Positions 27,687-35,719 of a stretch of DNA of 64,000 nt are shown here, piece after piece (position 1 is the first letter of the stretch; the number at the start of each line of letters is the position of its first letter). A program made the position numbers and the translations under genes. The DNA comes from Mucilaginibacter phyllosphaerae. GTDB taxonomy: Bacteria; Bacteroidota; Bacteroidia; Sphingobacteriales; Sphingobacteriaceae. Location of the stretch: positions 186,001 through 250,000 of the forward strand of contig NZ_SNQG01000004.1 in assembly GCF_004378255.1 (NCBI RefSeq), written 5' to 3'. Below the pieces are notes generated by a model. It searched no databases. It worked only from the letters and a program-made list of their open reading frames with translations, and was not told the origin of the DNA.

Positions 27687-29036
27687 ATGAAGGAATCTAC
27701 AGGAAAAACAGACGGAAAGAAAAAAATATTTGTACTGGATACCTCGGTTATACTTTATGACCACAACGCCTTTGAGAATTTCCAGGAACATGACGTAGCT
27801 ATACCCATACAGGTGCTGGAAGAACTGGATAATATGAAGAGCGGCAATGATACCCGCAATTTTGAAGCCCGCAGCTTTATCAGGCTGATGGACGATATGG
27901 CAAAAAGCAGGCTTATTAACCAATGGATCCCGCTGAACGGTAAAAGCAAAGGCTTGTTTAAGGTGATCATGGATGCCAAAAATACCAGTGCCGATGCCGA
28001 GATCGTTTTTGGATCTGATAAGATAGACCATCGTATTTTGAACGCCGCACTTGGTGTACAGTTTGAGTACCCGGACAGGAAAGTAATACTGGTATCTAAA
28101 GATATTTGCCTGCGCCTTAAGGCCAAATCGCTAAACCTGTATGCCGAGGATTACGAAACAGGAAAGATCAAAAACATTGAAGAACTTTACAGCGGTAAAA
28201 CCACGCTGAACAAGGTTACCGAAAAAATATTAACCAAATTAAACAAAAATGACAGCCTGCCCATTGACGGCTTAGGCATCGACCCGAAAGCAGGTAACCA
28301 GTTTTATATCTTAAACAGCAAGAACGGGTCGGCGTCGGGCTTTTACAATTCGCAAAGCGGCCAGTTAGAAAAAGTGACCGAGCAGCCTGTTTTAAATATA
28401 CAGCCCCGCAATGCCGAACAGGCATACGCCATACACGCGCTGCTGCACCCTGATATTAAGCTGGTAACCATACAAGGTAACGCCGGTACCGGTAAAACCC
28501 TGCTCGCTTTGGCCAGCGCGCTGGAGCAGCGTAAGCATTACCGCCAAATTTTTGTAACCCGCCCCATAGTGCCGTTAAGTAATAAAGATATTGGCTTTTT
28601 GCCCGGCGATGTAAAATCAAAAATTGACCCGTATATGGCCCCCATATGGGATAACCTGAAGTTTATAAAAGACCAGTTTGCCGAAGATGAGAAAATGCAG
28701 GCCAAGCTGGACGAACTGGTAAGTAACGACAAGATCTCGATCACCCCGCTGGCCTTTATACGCGGGCGTACGCTTAGTAAGATCTTTTTTATTGTAGATG
28801 AGGCGCAGAATTTAACCCCGCATGAGGTGAAAACCATCATATCCCGCGCCGGCGAGAATAGCAAGTTTGTATTTACCGGTGATATTTATCAGATTGATAC
28901 ACCTTATTTAGATGCAGAAAGTAACGGCTTGTCCTACCTTATTGATAAGGCAAAGGGGCATCCGTTATACGCCCATATCACCCTGCAAAAAGGTGAAAGG
29001 AGCGAATTGGCTAATTTAGCCACGGAGTTGTTATAA
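27687..29036 (+). CDS. PhoH family protein with N-terminal PIN domain
   Basis: This 449-residue protein joins a PIN-type RNase domain (about residues 12-150; acidic D18 in FVLDTSVILYD and later D/E residues) to a PhoH ATPase domain. Walker A lies near residue 265 (GNAGTGKTLLALA), Walker B around FFIVDEAQNLTP, and the sensor TGDIYQID follows. PIN-PhoH (PhoH2-like) proteins are reported to be RNA helicase/RNases. The gene is isolated, with about 190 nt upstream of AT-rich DNA. Confidence 0.93.
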   Translation: MKESTGKTDGKKKIFVLDTSVILYDHNAFENFQEHDVAIPIQVLEELDNMKSGNDTRNFEARSFIRLMDDMAKSRLINQWIPLNGKSKGLFKVIMDAKNTSADAEIVFGSDKIDHRILNAALGVQFEYPDRKVILVSKDICLRLKAKSLNLYAEDYETGKIKNIEELYSGKTTLNKVTEKILTKLNKNDSLPIDGLGIDPKAGNQFYILNSKNGSASGFYNSQSGQLEKVTEQPVLNIQPRNAEQAYAIHALLHPDIKLVTIQGNAGTGKTLLALASALEQRKHYRQIFVTRPIVPLSNKDIGFLPGDVKSKIDPYMAPIWDNLKFIKDQFAEDEKMQAKLDELVSNDKISITPLAFIRGRTLSKIFFIVDEAQNLTPHEVKTIISRAGENSKFVFTGDIYQIDTPYLDAESNGLSYLIDKAKGHPLYAHITLQKGERSELANLATELL

Positions 29037-29098
29037 ATATCGTGACAGCTTATTATCTATACTATGGGTAACGGGCGCTTGGTGCATTAAGCATTAAC

Positions 29099-29422
29099 TT
29101 ATGATCTTGGGCGTTTTGGGTTAAAGGCAACCAGGTAATCTAATTCATCCTCAATGATCGTACGCTTGTCTGCAGCGTTATTATCATTTGAAGATGATTG
29201 ATTTAGCCTTGCCTTAACCTGGTTTAATACCTGTAAGAGTATCTCGGGGCCGATTTTTGTAGCTGCGGTAGGGAAATAATTCCGCTGGATCTTCAGCCTG
29301 TCGGCATTGGTAACCATACTAAACTCCCAGTTATCATCGGCTTTAAAGCCATGCTCCCGGGCCAGGTTGTTTAAATCGTACAGGTACATTTTTGTTTGTG
29401 TTTCGATGTTTTGTTCGCTCAT
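29099..29422 (-). CDS. Conserved small hypothetical protein
   Basis: This 107-residue soluble charged protein starts at ATG 29422 (MSEQNIETQTKMYLYDLNN); an ATG 24 nt upstream is inside the preceding tiny gene. I recognise no domain. It follows the 41-residue ORF by only 4 nt, so both are probably translated from one mRNA. Confidence 0.65.
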   Translation of the reverse strand: MSEQNIETQTKMYLYDLNNLAREHGFKADDNWEFSMVTNADRLKIQRNYFPTAATKIGPEILLQVLNQVKARLNQSSSNDNNAADKRTIIEDELDYLVAFNPKRPRS

Positions 29423-29426
29423 TATC

Positions 29427-29552
29427 TTATTTTTTGGATGATACATCAGAAGAAGCCGAGCCTTTACCTGACTGATAGGCCGATTGCTTTTTATTTACGT
29501 TTACAGCGGGTTGCTTTTTGGTTTCTTTAACCGTTTTTCTGTCTTTACTCAT
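29427..29552 (-). CDS. Tiny lysine/serine-rich protein
   Basis: This is a 41-residue ORF: ATG at 29552, stop TAA at 29427-29429. It begins MSKDRKTVKETKKQ and ends with a serine-rich tail SASSDVSSKK. Composition (about one quarter Lys) suggests a disordered, nucleic-acid-associated peptide. Support is the close spacing to the next gene and a clean start; there is no known family. Confidence 0.5.
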   Translation of the reverse strand: MSKDRKTVKETKKQPAVNVNKKQSAYQSGKGSASSDVSSKK

Positions 29553-29865
29553 GATATTAATTGATATTAGTGAAATTTGTTAATACGTTGCATGGCAATC
29601 CCCCGGCGGGTAATGATCACTAACTTAATGTTACCCCTGCAAATGGGCGGCAAAGCCAAATTGTTATTTATTGTGGAGAAGGAATTTCTTAAAGCTACCT
29701 TTTATTTAGCCAACAACAGCATGTTTATAATTTAAAAATACAGTTTTACAGCTTAAAATTTATTGAACGTTAAACTCTGATAAACAAGTAAATACCTAAT
29801 TAAATAAAGCTTAAAATATTTTATCTTAAGTAAATTCGTTTAAAATGCGTATCTTGTGGTCATTC
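29553..29865. other. Gene-free stretch, possible leader
   Basis: I see no ORF in about 310 nt. The right half is very AT-rich and leads into a terminator hairpin, so a short leader RNA or small RNA is possible. Confidence 0.3.
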
Positions 29866-29900
29866 AAAGCATCCGCTTTCTCAGGGCGGATGCTTTTTTT
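29866..29900 (+). terminator. Terminator hairpin 20 nt before a small basic protein gene
   Basis: AAAGCATCCGC pairs with GCGGATGCTTT, followed by a T-run; the next ATG is at 29920. There is no plus-strand gene just upstream, so it may attenuate the following gene or end a leader RNA. Confidence 0.75.
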
Positions 29901-29919
29901 ATTCACTAAAAATCAAAAT

Positions 29920-30123
29920 ATGGCTAAATCGCAGGCAACCTTCATGAAGAAACAACTGGAAAAGAACAGGGCTAAAAAGAAAGAGGAGAAAGCAATGCGC
30001 AAGCAGGAGCGCCAGGAAAATTCAACCGGGGGCGACCTTGACGGCATGATGGCCTACGTAAACGAATTTGGCGAGATCGTATCAACACCGCCGGAAAAGA
30101 AAACCAAAACAGACGAAGAATAA
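29920..30123 (+). CDS. Small basic protein resembling the N-terminus of Bacteroidota cold-shock proteins
   Basis: This 67-residue protein (MAKSQATFMKKQLEK, basic helix, then LDGMMAYVNEFGEIVSTPP) matches the remembered N-terminal extension of Bacteroidota cold-shock-domain proteins. The cold-shock domain itself is absent: the ORF ends EKKTKTDEE. I chose ATG 29920 because the open frame upstream passes through the terminator hairpin. The long lysine/arginine helix suggests RNA binding. The hairpin directly upstream points to control at the RNA level. Confidence 0.75.
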   Translation: MAKSQATFMKKQLEKNRAKKKEEKAMRKQERQENSTGGDLDGMMAYVNEFGEIVSTPPEKKTKTDEE

Positions 30124-30231
30124 GCTACCGCTTAAAACTTCGTAAATATCCTCAGCACATTTTATCTGGCACCCACGGTGTACGGGTGCAGATAAAATAT
30201 ATCCTGCTCGCCTTTGATGCCGCGAGCGCCT

Positions 30232-30283
30232 GTTTAAGCATCCACGCTTGAACATAAGAAAAATGTAAGCGTCTACGCTTACA
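30232..30283. repeat. Left REP-like palindrome doublet beside the RAYT relic
   Basis: Two palindromes lie side by side: type A (GTTTAAGCATCCACGCTTGA, 30232-30253) and type B (TGTAAGCGTCTACGCTTACA, 30264-30283). They match the types found on the other side of the transposase relic in reversed order. Confidence 0.7.
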
Positions 30284-30284
30284 A

Positions 30285-30804
30285 CTAATCAATTATCTTT
30301 AAAGGACTTTCCGGATTAGCGCTGCTATACCAAAACTCATGTGCCGAGCCAACAAAACCTGCCCTAACCGGATTGTCATGAATGTAATCTATTTTTTGGT
30401 CAGTTACAGTTGGTGAATAAAGTAATACCGGATAATTTCCATTTTGCCAAAATTGATGATGAACGTTTAGCGGATTATATTTTCCCGCTTTTTCAAACGC
30501 CTTCAGCATCCACTCACGTCTGCTTTCTTGCTCATTGTTAGCTGTAAGCTTTAAAAATTCTTTTGAAGTGTAGGTTTAAAGTCGCGCAAAACGTTGCCAA
30601 GGGAACCATCGGTTTCATTTGCAACCATGTGGATATGATTTGTCATAATCACATATGCATAAATATTCAAGTTTTTATGGTGTTGGCACCATTGAAGATT
30701 TTGTATTATAAGATCACTATACAAACGTCTTGTAAATACATCTATCCAGTTAACTACTGTTAATGTAACGAAGTAAAGTTCGTCTGTTGATGCTTGCGGG
30801 CCAT
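30285..30804 (-). pseudogene. Broken REP-associated tyrosine transposase (RAYT, TnpA-REP)
   Basis: This is a Y1-type transposase of the IS200/RAYT group, broken by two frameshifts. The start (MARKHQ, ATG 30804-30802) leaves frame near 30785. The middle part reads DELYFVTLTVVNWIDVFTRR with the HUH motif in MTNHIHMVAN, then leaves frame near 30573. The C-terminal part reads YTSKEFLKLTANNE and continues to HDNPVRAGFVG and the end at 30285. Joining the three frames gives a nearly complete protein of about 170 residues. The catalytic HUH histidines remain but the gene cannot make one chain. The flanking palindromes are its likely former substrates. Confidence 0.85.
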
Positions 30805-30824
30805 GTAATAAATATATGAAAATT

Positions 30825-30875
30825 GTGTAAGCGTAGACGCTAACACAATTGTTTGTTCAAGCGTGGACGCTTGAA
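30825..30875. repeat. Right REP-like palindrome doublet beside the RAYT relic
   Basis: Type B (GTGTAAGCGTAGACGCTAAC, 30825-30846) is followed by type A (TTCAAGCGTGGACGCTTGAA, 30856-30875, perfect 9-bp arms). The order mirrors the left doublet. Confidence 0.72.
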
Positions 30876-30969
30876 TGGGCGGAAAATTTTTACCGGATGA
30901 GCAGATATAGAATTATATTATAAGCTTTGTATAGTTTTAACAATTATACAATAACTTAACGTTTTATTA

Positions 30970-31269
30970 TCAGGCGCTTTCTTTATAAAAATGTTGAATA
31001 GTTGCACGATTGATCTTGCGCTCTGCATGCCATAACTCATAGTTATTCTGCAGGTTTACCCAAAACTGAGCTGAATTGCCAAAAGCTTCAGAAAGCTTAA
31101 TAGCCAGTTCCGGGCTGATGCCTAAATGCCCGTTGATAACAGACGATAAATTAGCTCTTGCCATATTTAAACCTTTTGCAACTTCTGTAATAGTTAAACC
31201 ACGCTCCGTAATAAACAGATCTTTTAGTATCTCGCCCGGATGTGATGGCGGTAATCCTCTTTTAATCAT
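30970..31269 (-). CDS. higA: HigA family antitoxin
   Basis: This 99-residue XRE-type helix-turn-helix protein starts GLPPSHPGEILKD, the hallmark of HigA antitoxins. The HTH covers about residues 28-60 (ITEVAKGLNMARANLSSVING), and the tail FWVNLQNNYELW is typical. It binds and neutralises HigB and represses the operon. It lies 10 nt downstream of higB, the usual toxin-first order for this family. Confidence 0.95.
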   Translation of the reverse strand: MIKRGLPPSHPGEILKDLFITERGLTITEVAKGLNMARANLSSVINGHLGISPELAIKLSEAFGNSAQFWVNLQNNYELWHAERKINRATIQHFYKESA

Positions 31270-31279
31270 GATTTTCTAT

Positions 31280-31558
31280 TTAATGATAATCTATATAATC
31301 TAAGTCAAATACATTTCCATCATCAAATCGAAAAATGATTCTGTAATTTGCATTTACTTTTATCGACCAAAAGTCCTTCAGATTGCCGGTGAGTTTATGA
31401 ACGCCTAAACCAAGTTGTTTTATATCATCTTCAGATGATATGGCATCTAAAGCAGATAAAACTCTTGTAATTTTCGCTAACTGGTCATGGGGTAGTTTCG
31501 CACCGTTGCCATCTTCATAATAAAGTTTTAATCCTTTGTTACGTATGGTTTCAATCAT
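31280..31558 (-). CDS. higB: HigB family toxin (RelE-like mRNA interferase)
   Basis: This 92-residue RelE/ParE-superfamily toxin cleaves mRNA at the ribosome in characterised relatives. Features are KGLKLYYEDG near the N-terminus, KLTGNLKDFWSIKVNANYRI in the middle and VFDLDYIDYH at the end. The residues expected in the active site (Lys/Arg, the WSI strand and the final Tyr-His) are intact, so the module should be functional. A large inverted repeat lies 2-44 nt upstream of its start codon. Confidence 0.94.
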   Translation of the reverse strand: MIETIRNKGLKLYYEDGNGAKLPHDQLAKITRVLSALDAISSEDDIKQLGLGVHKLTGNLKDFWSIKVNANYRIIFRFDDGNVFDLDYIDYH

Positions 31559-31559
31559 A

Positions 31560-31602
31560 TTACAAATGTAACACGTATTACTGCATGTTACAGTCTTTGT
31601 AA
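31560..31602. promoter_or_regulatory. Probable HigBA operator
   Basis: Two nested inverted repeats are visible: TTACAAA...TTTGTAA (outer) and TGTAACA...TGTTACA (inner, centres 19 bp apart), just upstream of higB. The position and symmetry fit an autoregulatory site for the HigA dimer. Confidence 0.6.
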
Positions 31603-31607
31603 TAAAA

Positions 31608-32507
31608 TTATTTAATTGTTTGTATTATTTTATACTCTTTTTGCATCATTCTGGCAGTTTGGGTGCTGCCGTCGTGGCTCCAGCCGGGCGGGTTGAACAG
31701 GTATTTGATCTTGTTGCCTATGCCGGGCGCGCGTTTTACGTCCCTAAGCAGAGCTTTCCATTCGTGGAAGAGTATATTAACCGGGCCCATGTTTTCGGGC
31801 TGGTGAGTAAGGCCGTATTTAACGGGTTCATTGGTGTCTTCGTCATGAAAGGTGCCGAACATCCTGTCCCAAAGTATCAGTACCATGCCCATATTTTTAT
31901 CCAGATAAGGGATGTTTGATGCATGGTGCACGCGGTGATGCGCCGGGGTTACAAATACCATGGCATACCACTTTGGTAATGGAATGCGGTATTGGGTATG
32001 TACCAGGTTTCCGTAAAGCTGGGTAACCAGGTAAGCGTATAAAATATCAATAGCATTAAAACCGAATAAGGCCAGCGGCAGGTAAAAGAAGGTTCGGTAC
32101 AATGGCTCAAAAACTGTAGAGCGGAAACCGGTTGTAAAATTAAAATGCTCTGATGAATGATGGGTTACATGCATGGCCCAAAACAACCTGCAATAATGCC
32201 CGGTGTAATGCAATACCCAGTATAAAAAATCCTGCATGATAACCAGTAAAAACCAGTACCAAAACACATTCTTTATTTGGAATAGCCTGTACTGATATAC
32301 GTAATTAAGTAAAAGAAATGTACTGCCATTTACCGCCAGATTTAATAAAAAGGCAAGCGTAGTAAGATAAATATTGGTGAAAGTATCGCGCTTTTCGTAA
32401 TAATGGCGGTTTTCGCGGTAGCTAAACCACATTTCTAAAAGGGTAAGCACTACCAGCAGGCCTACCAAAATAATAACAGCTTCTTTTCGGATATCTAAAG
32501 GGGGCAT
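31608..32507 (-). CDS. Sterol desaturase/fatty acid hydroxylase family membrane protein
   Basis: This 299-residue membrane di-iron enzyme has four or more hydrophobic segments (about residues 8-25, 45-70, 80-98, 135-165). The histidine clusters are H100xxxH104 (in VLHYTGH), H113xxH116H117 (MHVTHH) and H190HxxH194H195 (AHHRVHH), the eight-histidine iron ligand set. Family members hydroxylate or desaturate lipids, often carotenoids or sphingolipids; the substrate cannot be told. It starts 1 nt after the aroB stop codon, so the two are translationally coupled. Confidence 0.9.
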   Translation of the reverse strand: MPPLDIRKEAVIILVGLLVVLTLLEMWFSYRENRHYYEKRDTFTNIYLTTLAFLLNLAVNGSTFLLLNYVYQYRLFQIKNVFWYWFLLVIMQDFLYWVLHYTGHYCRLFWAMHVTHHSSEHFNFTTGFRSTVFEPLYRTFFYLPLALFGFNAIDILYAYLVTQLYGNLVHTQYRIPLPKWYAMVFVTPAHHRVHHASNIPYLDKNMGMVLILWDRMFGTFHDEDTNEPVKYGLTHQPENMGPVNILFHEWKALLRDVKRAPGIGNKIKYLFNPPGWSHDGSTQTARMMQKEYKIIQTIK

Positions 32508-32508
32508 C

Positions 32509-33567
32509 TTACAGATCGGCGTAATATCTTAAACTGTCACAAAGTTCGTCCTCTGTGCAGATATTATCAATACTGTATTTGCCAATATGTTTCAGTAAAG
32601 TGCAATTTATTTGTCCGTTTTGGTTTTTCTTATCCTTTTGCATGTGCTCTAAAAGGGTAGGGAAGGTGCCCTCATCTATTTTATAACGCGGGTAAAGGTG
32701 TATCAGCACTTCAGTTATCTCCAGCAGTTCGCTATCCGGCAGGCCAATTTTTTTATTGGATAACCAAGCCTCGCAGATCATGCCGATGGCAATAGCCTCG
32801 CCATGCGAAAGCGGATCGGTATCGTTCATTAATGACCAGGTTTCAACCGCGTGGCCAACAGTATGGCCAAAGTTTAGCGCTTTGCGGATGCCTTTTTCAT
32901 GCGGGTCTGCAATAACCACTTCGTTCTTGATCTGTACGGAACGATGCACCAATTCGTCAGATGGTAAAGTAAGGTCGCTTATTTTTAGCTGGTCCCAATA
33001 TGTTTTATCTACGATCAGCCCGTGTTTAAGCATCTCTGCCAGGCCGGATAAGATTTGTCGGGCAGGCAAGGTTTGCAGGAAACCACCGTACATAAATACC
33101 GCCTTAGGCTGTGTAAACGTACCAATGATATTTTTAACAGCATCCATATCAACACCGGTTTTGCCGCCAACAGATGCATCCACCTGCGATAAAAGGGTAG
33201 TAGGTACCTGCACAAAATCTATCCCGCGTTTATAGGTAGATGCCACAAAGCCGCCCATATCGGTTATTACGCCGCCGCCCAGGTTAATAAGCAGCGCTTT
33301 ACGGTCGGCACCAAAATCTATCAGAGTTTTCCAGATCCCGATGCAAAAATCTATCGTTTTGCTTTCTTCGCCGGCGTTTACTTCAATCAGGTCAAAGTTA
33401 TCCAGCTCGTCCAGTTGTTCTTTAACAATGGGCAGGCAATGCTCGGTAGTGTGTTCATCCGTCAGGATAAATGCGCGGGAGTAATTGCCTTGTTTTACAA
33501 ATTTTGCCAGTTCGGTTATGCTGTCGTTAAAATATACGATGTAATTGTCGCTCTGTATGTTATTCAT
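32509..33567 (-). CDS. aroB: 3-dehydroquinate synthase AroB
   Basis: This 352-residue shikimate-pathway enzyme converts DAHP to 3-dehydroquinate using NAD and a divalent metal. Signatures are GGGVITDMGGFVASTYKRG and FVQVPTTLLSQVDASVGGKT, with the metal-binding GLAEMLKHG and the histidines in LNFGHTVGHAVE. Length matches. Its start overlaps the stop of the S4-domain gene by 1 nt (TAATG), so an S4-aroB-desaturase operon is likely. Confidence 0.97.
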   Translation of the reverse strand: MNNIQSDNYIVYFNDSITELAKFVKQGNYSRAFILTDEHTTEHCLPIVKEQLDELDNFDLIEVNAGEESKTIDFCIGIWKTLIDFGADRKALLINLGGGVITDMGGFVASTYKRGIDFVQVPTTLLSQVDASVGGKTGVDMDAVKNIIGTFTQPKAVFMYGGFLQTLPARQILSGLAEMLKHGLIVDKTYWDQLKISDLTLPSDELVHRSVQIKNEVVIADPHEKGIRKALNFGHTVGHAVETWSLMNDTDPLSHGEAIAIGMICEAWLSNKKIGLPDSELLEITEVLIHLYPRYKIDEGTFPTLLEHMQKDKKNQNGQINCTLLKHIGKYSIDNICTEDELCDSLRYYADL

Positions 33568-33773
33568 TATACTACCTTGATCTTCTGCCCCCTGAATTCA
33601 ACCACGTCGCCTTGTTTTACTTTTAGGCGTTTACGGTAATCAACCTCGCCGTTATACACTACTTCGCCGTGCTCTACCACTATTTGCGCTTCGCCGCCTG
33701 TTTGTACTAAACCGGCCGCTTTAAGCAGTTGTATCATGGGGATATAGTCGCCTTCTACCTTAAATTCTATCAT
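33567..33773 (-). CDS. Small S4-domain RNA-binding protein
   Basis: This 68-residue protein starts at ATG 33773 (MIEFKVEGDYIPMIQLLKAAG); the longer frame to 33830 adds 19 unlikely residues. The S4 fold is evident in LLKAAGLVQTGGEAQIVVEHG followed by VNGEVDYRKRLKVKQGD-like text, as in the YbcJ/YaaA group that binds structured RNA, possibly on the ribosome. First gene of the aroB operon. Confidence 0.9.
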   Translation of the reverse strand: MIEFKVEGDYIPMIQLLKAAGLVQTGGEAQIVVEHGEVVYNGEVDYRKRLKVKQGDVVEFRGQKIKVV

Positions 33774-33930
33774 GGGTGTCAAAATTAAACTATTCGTGTG
33801 ATAATGAGTTATCATTTTATAATTTTGCACCCAGTTTATAGTTAATAGATCATAGTTGATGGTGTTTGTTTTTACACAGGGCTAAGATTGCTATGATCCA
33901 TGAACTATTAACGATGAACATCAAACATAC

Positions 33931-35109
33931 ATGAGTTTAAACGATAAATTATCTTTCGAAAATACCGAGATCGCCTTCCGCCATTCTACCAATACAGATC
34001 TTAACCGCGCATACTGGCTGTTTAGGGCCATCAACGTAAATTTTTTGGTAAAGATTGGTCCGCCAATAACCAACTTTGCCGTTAAAATTGGTTTGCCCAT
34101 AAAAGGACTTATTAAAGCTACCATATTTAAACATTTTTGCGGCGGCGAAACTATTGAAGAATGCGCCACCACCACCAAAAACCTGGCAGACGGCGGCGTA
34201 GGGACGATACTGGATTACTCTGTAGAGGGCGAGGATGAAGAATCTGTTTTTGACAGCACCCGCGATGAGATCATCCGCACCATATTAACTGCCGCTAAAG
34301 GCAAAAACATCCCGCTTACGGTTTTTAAAATTACCGGTGTTGGCCGTTTTGGTTTGCTGGAGAAGTTAGATAGTGGTTTAAAGCTAAGTGTTGATGAGCA
34401 GCTGGAATGGCAAACCGTGCAGGACAGGGTGCTGGCTATTTGCGAAATGGCCCATTCTGAAGGTGTGCCGGTGATGATAGATGCCGAAGAAAGCTGGATA
34501 CAGAAAACGATTGATAACCTTGCCCTGAACATGATGCGCTTTTTTAATAAAGAAAAAGCCATTGTTTACAATACCTATCAGTTATACCGCCATGATAAAC
34601 TTGCTTCTATTATACAAGACCACGCCATTGCCGAGGAAGAGGGTTTTATAATGGGTGCCAAGATTGTACGTGGTGCTTACATGGAAAAAGAACGTAGGCG
34701 TGCCGAAGAAAAGGGCTATCCATCGCCCATACAACCTGATAAGGCAGCTACCGACCGCGACTACAATGACGCCTTAATTTACTGTGCCGATAACATTGCC
34801 AATATTGCCATAGTTGCCGGGACCCATAATGAAGAAAGCTGCCGCCTGCTGGCCGATCTGCTGAACGAAAAGCAAATAGCGCATAAAAACCCACACGTGT
34901 ATTTTTCGCAGCTTTTGGGTATGAGTGATAACCTGAGCTTTAACCTGGCCAATGCCAACTACAATGTAGCCAAATATGTGCCTTACGGCCCTATAAAAGC
35001 GGTGTTGCCCTATCTGTTCCGCCGTGCGCAGGAGAACACCGCCATTGCCGGCCAGATGAGCAGGGAACTGAGTTTGATTGTTAAGGAGAAAAAGAGAAGG
35101 AGTAAGTAA
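33931..35109 (+). CDS. Proline dehydrogenase
   Basis: This 392-residue FAD enzyme oxidises proline to 1-pyrroline-5-carboxylate. It is a monofunctional PRODH with the (beta/alpha)8 barrel; the aldehyde dehydrogenase half of PutA is absent. Visible signatures are the flavin/substrate segments DYSVEGEDEE, MIDAEESWIQ, KIVRGAYMEKER and FSQLLGMSDNLSFNLA, and the C-terminal KYVPYGPIKAVLPYLFRRAQEN with its conserved arginine pair. Bacteroidota often carry separate PRODH and P5C dehydrogenase genes. It diverges from the S4-aroB operon. Confidence 0.95.
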   Translation: MSLNDKLSFENTEIAFRHSTNTDLNRAYWLFRAINVNFLVKIGPPITNFAVKIGLPIKGLIKATIFKHFCGGETIEECATTTKNLADGGVGTILDYSVEGEDEESVFDSTRDEIIRTILTAAKGKNIPLTVFKITGVGRFGLLEKLDSGLKLSVDEQLEWQTVQDRVLAICEMAHSEGVPVMIDAEESWIQKTIDNLALNMMRFFNKEKAIVYNTYQLYRHDKLASIIQDHAIAEEEGFIMGAKIVRGAYMEKERRRAEEKGYPSPIQPDKAATDRDYNDALIYCADNIANIAIVAGTHNEESCRLLADLLNEKQIAHKNPHVYFSQLLGMSDNLSFNLANANYNVAKYVPYGPIKAVLPYLFRRAQENTAIAGQMSRELSLIVKEKKRRSK

Positions 35110-35135
35110 AGAAATTAATAATTCCTTTCATAGAG

Positions 35136-35205
35136 TTAAAGACGCGAAGTATCGCGTCTTTAACTACGGATGGTATGTTTTGTAGAGACGCGATACTTCG
35201 CGTCT
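35136..35205. repeat. Inverted pair of perfect palindromes between convergent genes
   Basis: TTAAAGACGCGA-AGTA-TCGCGTCTTTAA occupies 35136-35163 (12-bp arms). AGACGCGA-TACT-TCGCGTCT occupies 35186-35205 and is the reverse complement of the first core, 22 nt further on. The second is followed by TAATTTTT. They may act as bidirectional terminators and look like a REP-type element. Confidence 0.7.
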
Positions 35206-35224
35206 TAATTTTTAGAATTATTTT

Positions 35225-35713
35225 TTAATCCCGTATCACATCCGTATCAACAGGGATATAACCCAGTTGCCTACTCATAATGGCTAACTGCCCCTTGTGA
35301 TGAAATTCGTGTGTGATGGTGTGGGTAAACAATTGCAGTGGTGTTATGCTCAAAGCCTCTTCGCCTTCCCTTGGCAGGCTAAGGGGGGTGGTCATATCAT
35401 CTTTATGGTGCAGCAAAAAATCATTTGCTACCAGGTTTACCTGCTCAAACATGCTGCGGATAGCCTGCAGGTTTTTGTGGTTGTCTTCCGTAAAGTAAGG
35501 TCGCTGTTCCTGCTGTAAAAAGTTGAGCAGCCAGCCCAGATAGGTATTAGCCACATGCCGCATCAGGCTGCCCATGCTATCGTTATTAAACGAGGGGATG
35601 GGTTGGGCCAAATGTTCGGGCCGGATGGTTTCACAATAATTCAACAATGCCCCGCGGGCTGATAAAACCAGTTGATATTGATGTAATAGTGTTGTGTACA
35701 TCATATTTAACAT
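35225..35713 (-). CDS. DinB-family protein
   Basis: This 162-residue four-helix-bundle protein of the DinB/YfiT superfamily carries three histidines in metal-binding positions: H53 in SLMRHVANTYLGW, and two in HTITHEFHHKGQ. The superfamily contains thiol-dependent metal transferases (bacillithiol S-transferase, mycothiol enzymes), but most members are uncharacterised. It follows the HAD gene by 6 nt, so the two form a small operon. The start could be any of three close ATGs (35713, 35704, 35701). Confidence 0.85.
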   Translation of the reverse strand: MLNMMYTTLLHQYQLVLSARGALLNYCETIRPEHLAQPIPSFNNDSMGSLMRHVANTYLGWLLNFLQQEQRPYFTEDNHKNLQAIRSMFEQVNLVANDFLLHHKDDMTTPLSLPREGEEALSITPLQLFTHTITHEFHHKGQLAIMSRQLGYIPVDTDVIRD

Positions 35714-35719
35714 TTAAAA

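Noticed and set aside
29845..29919. Upstream extension of the small basic protein at 29920
   Set aside because: It would translate through a strong terminator hairpin; the conserved-looking protein begins at 29920.
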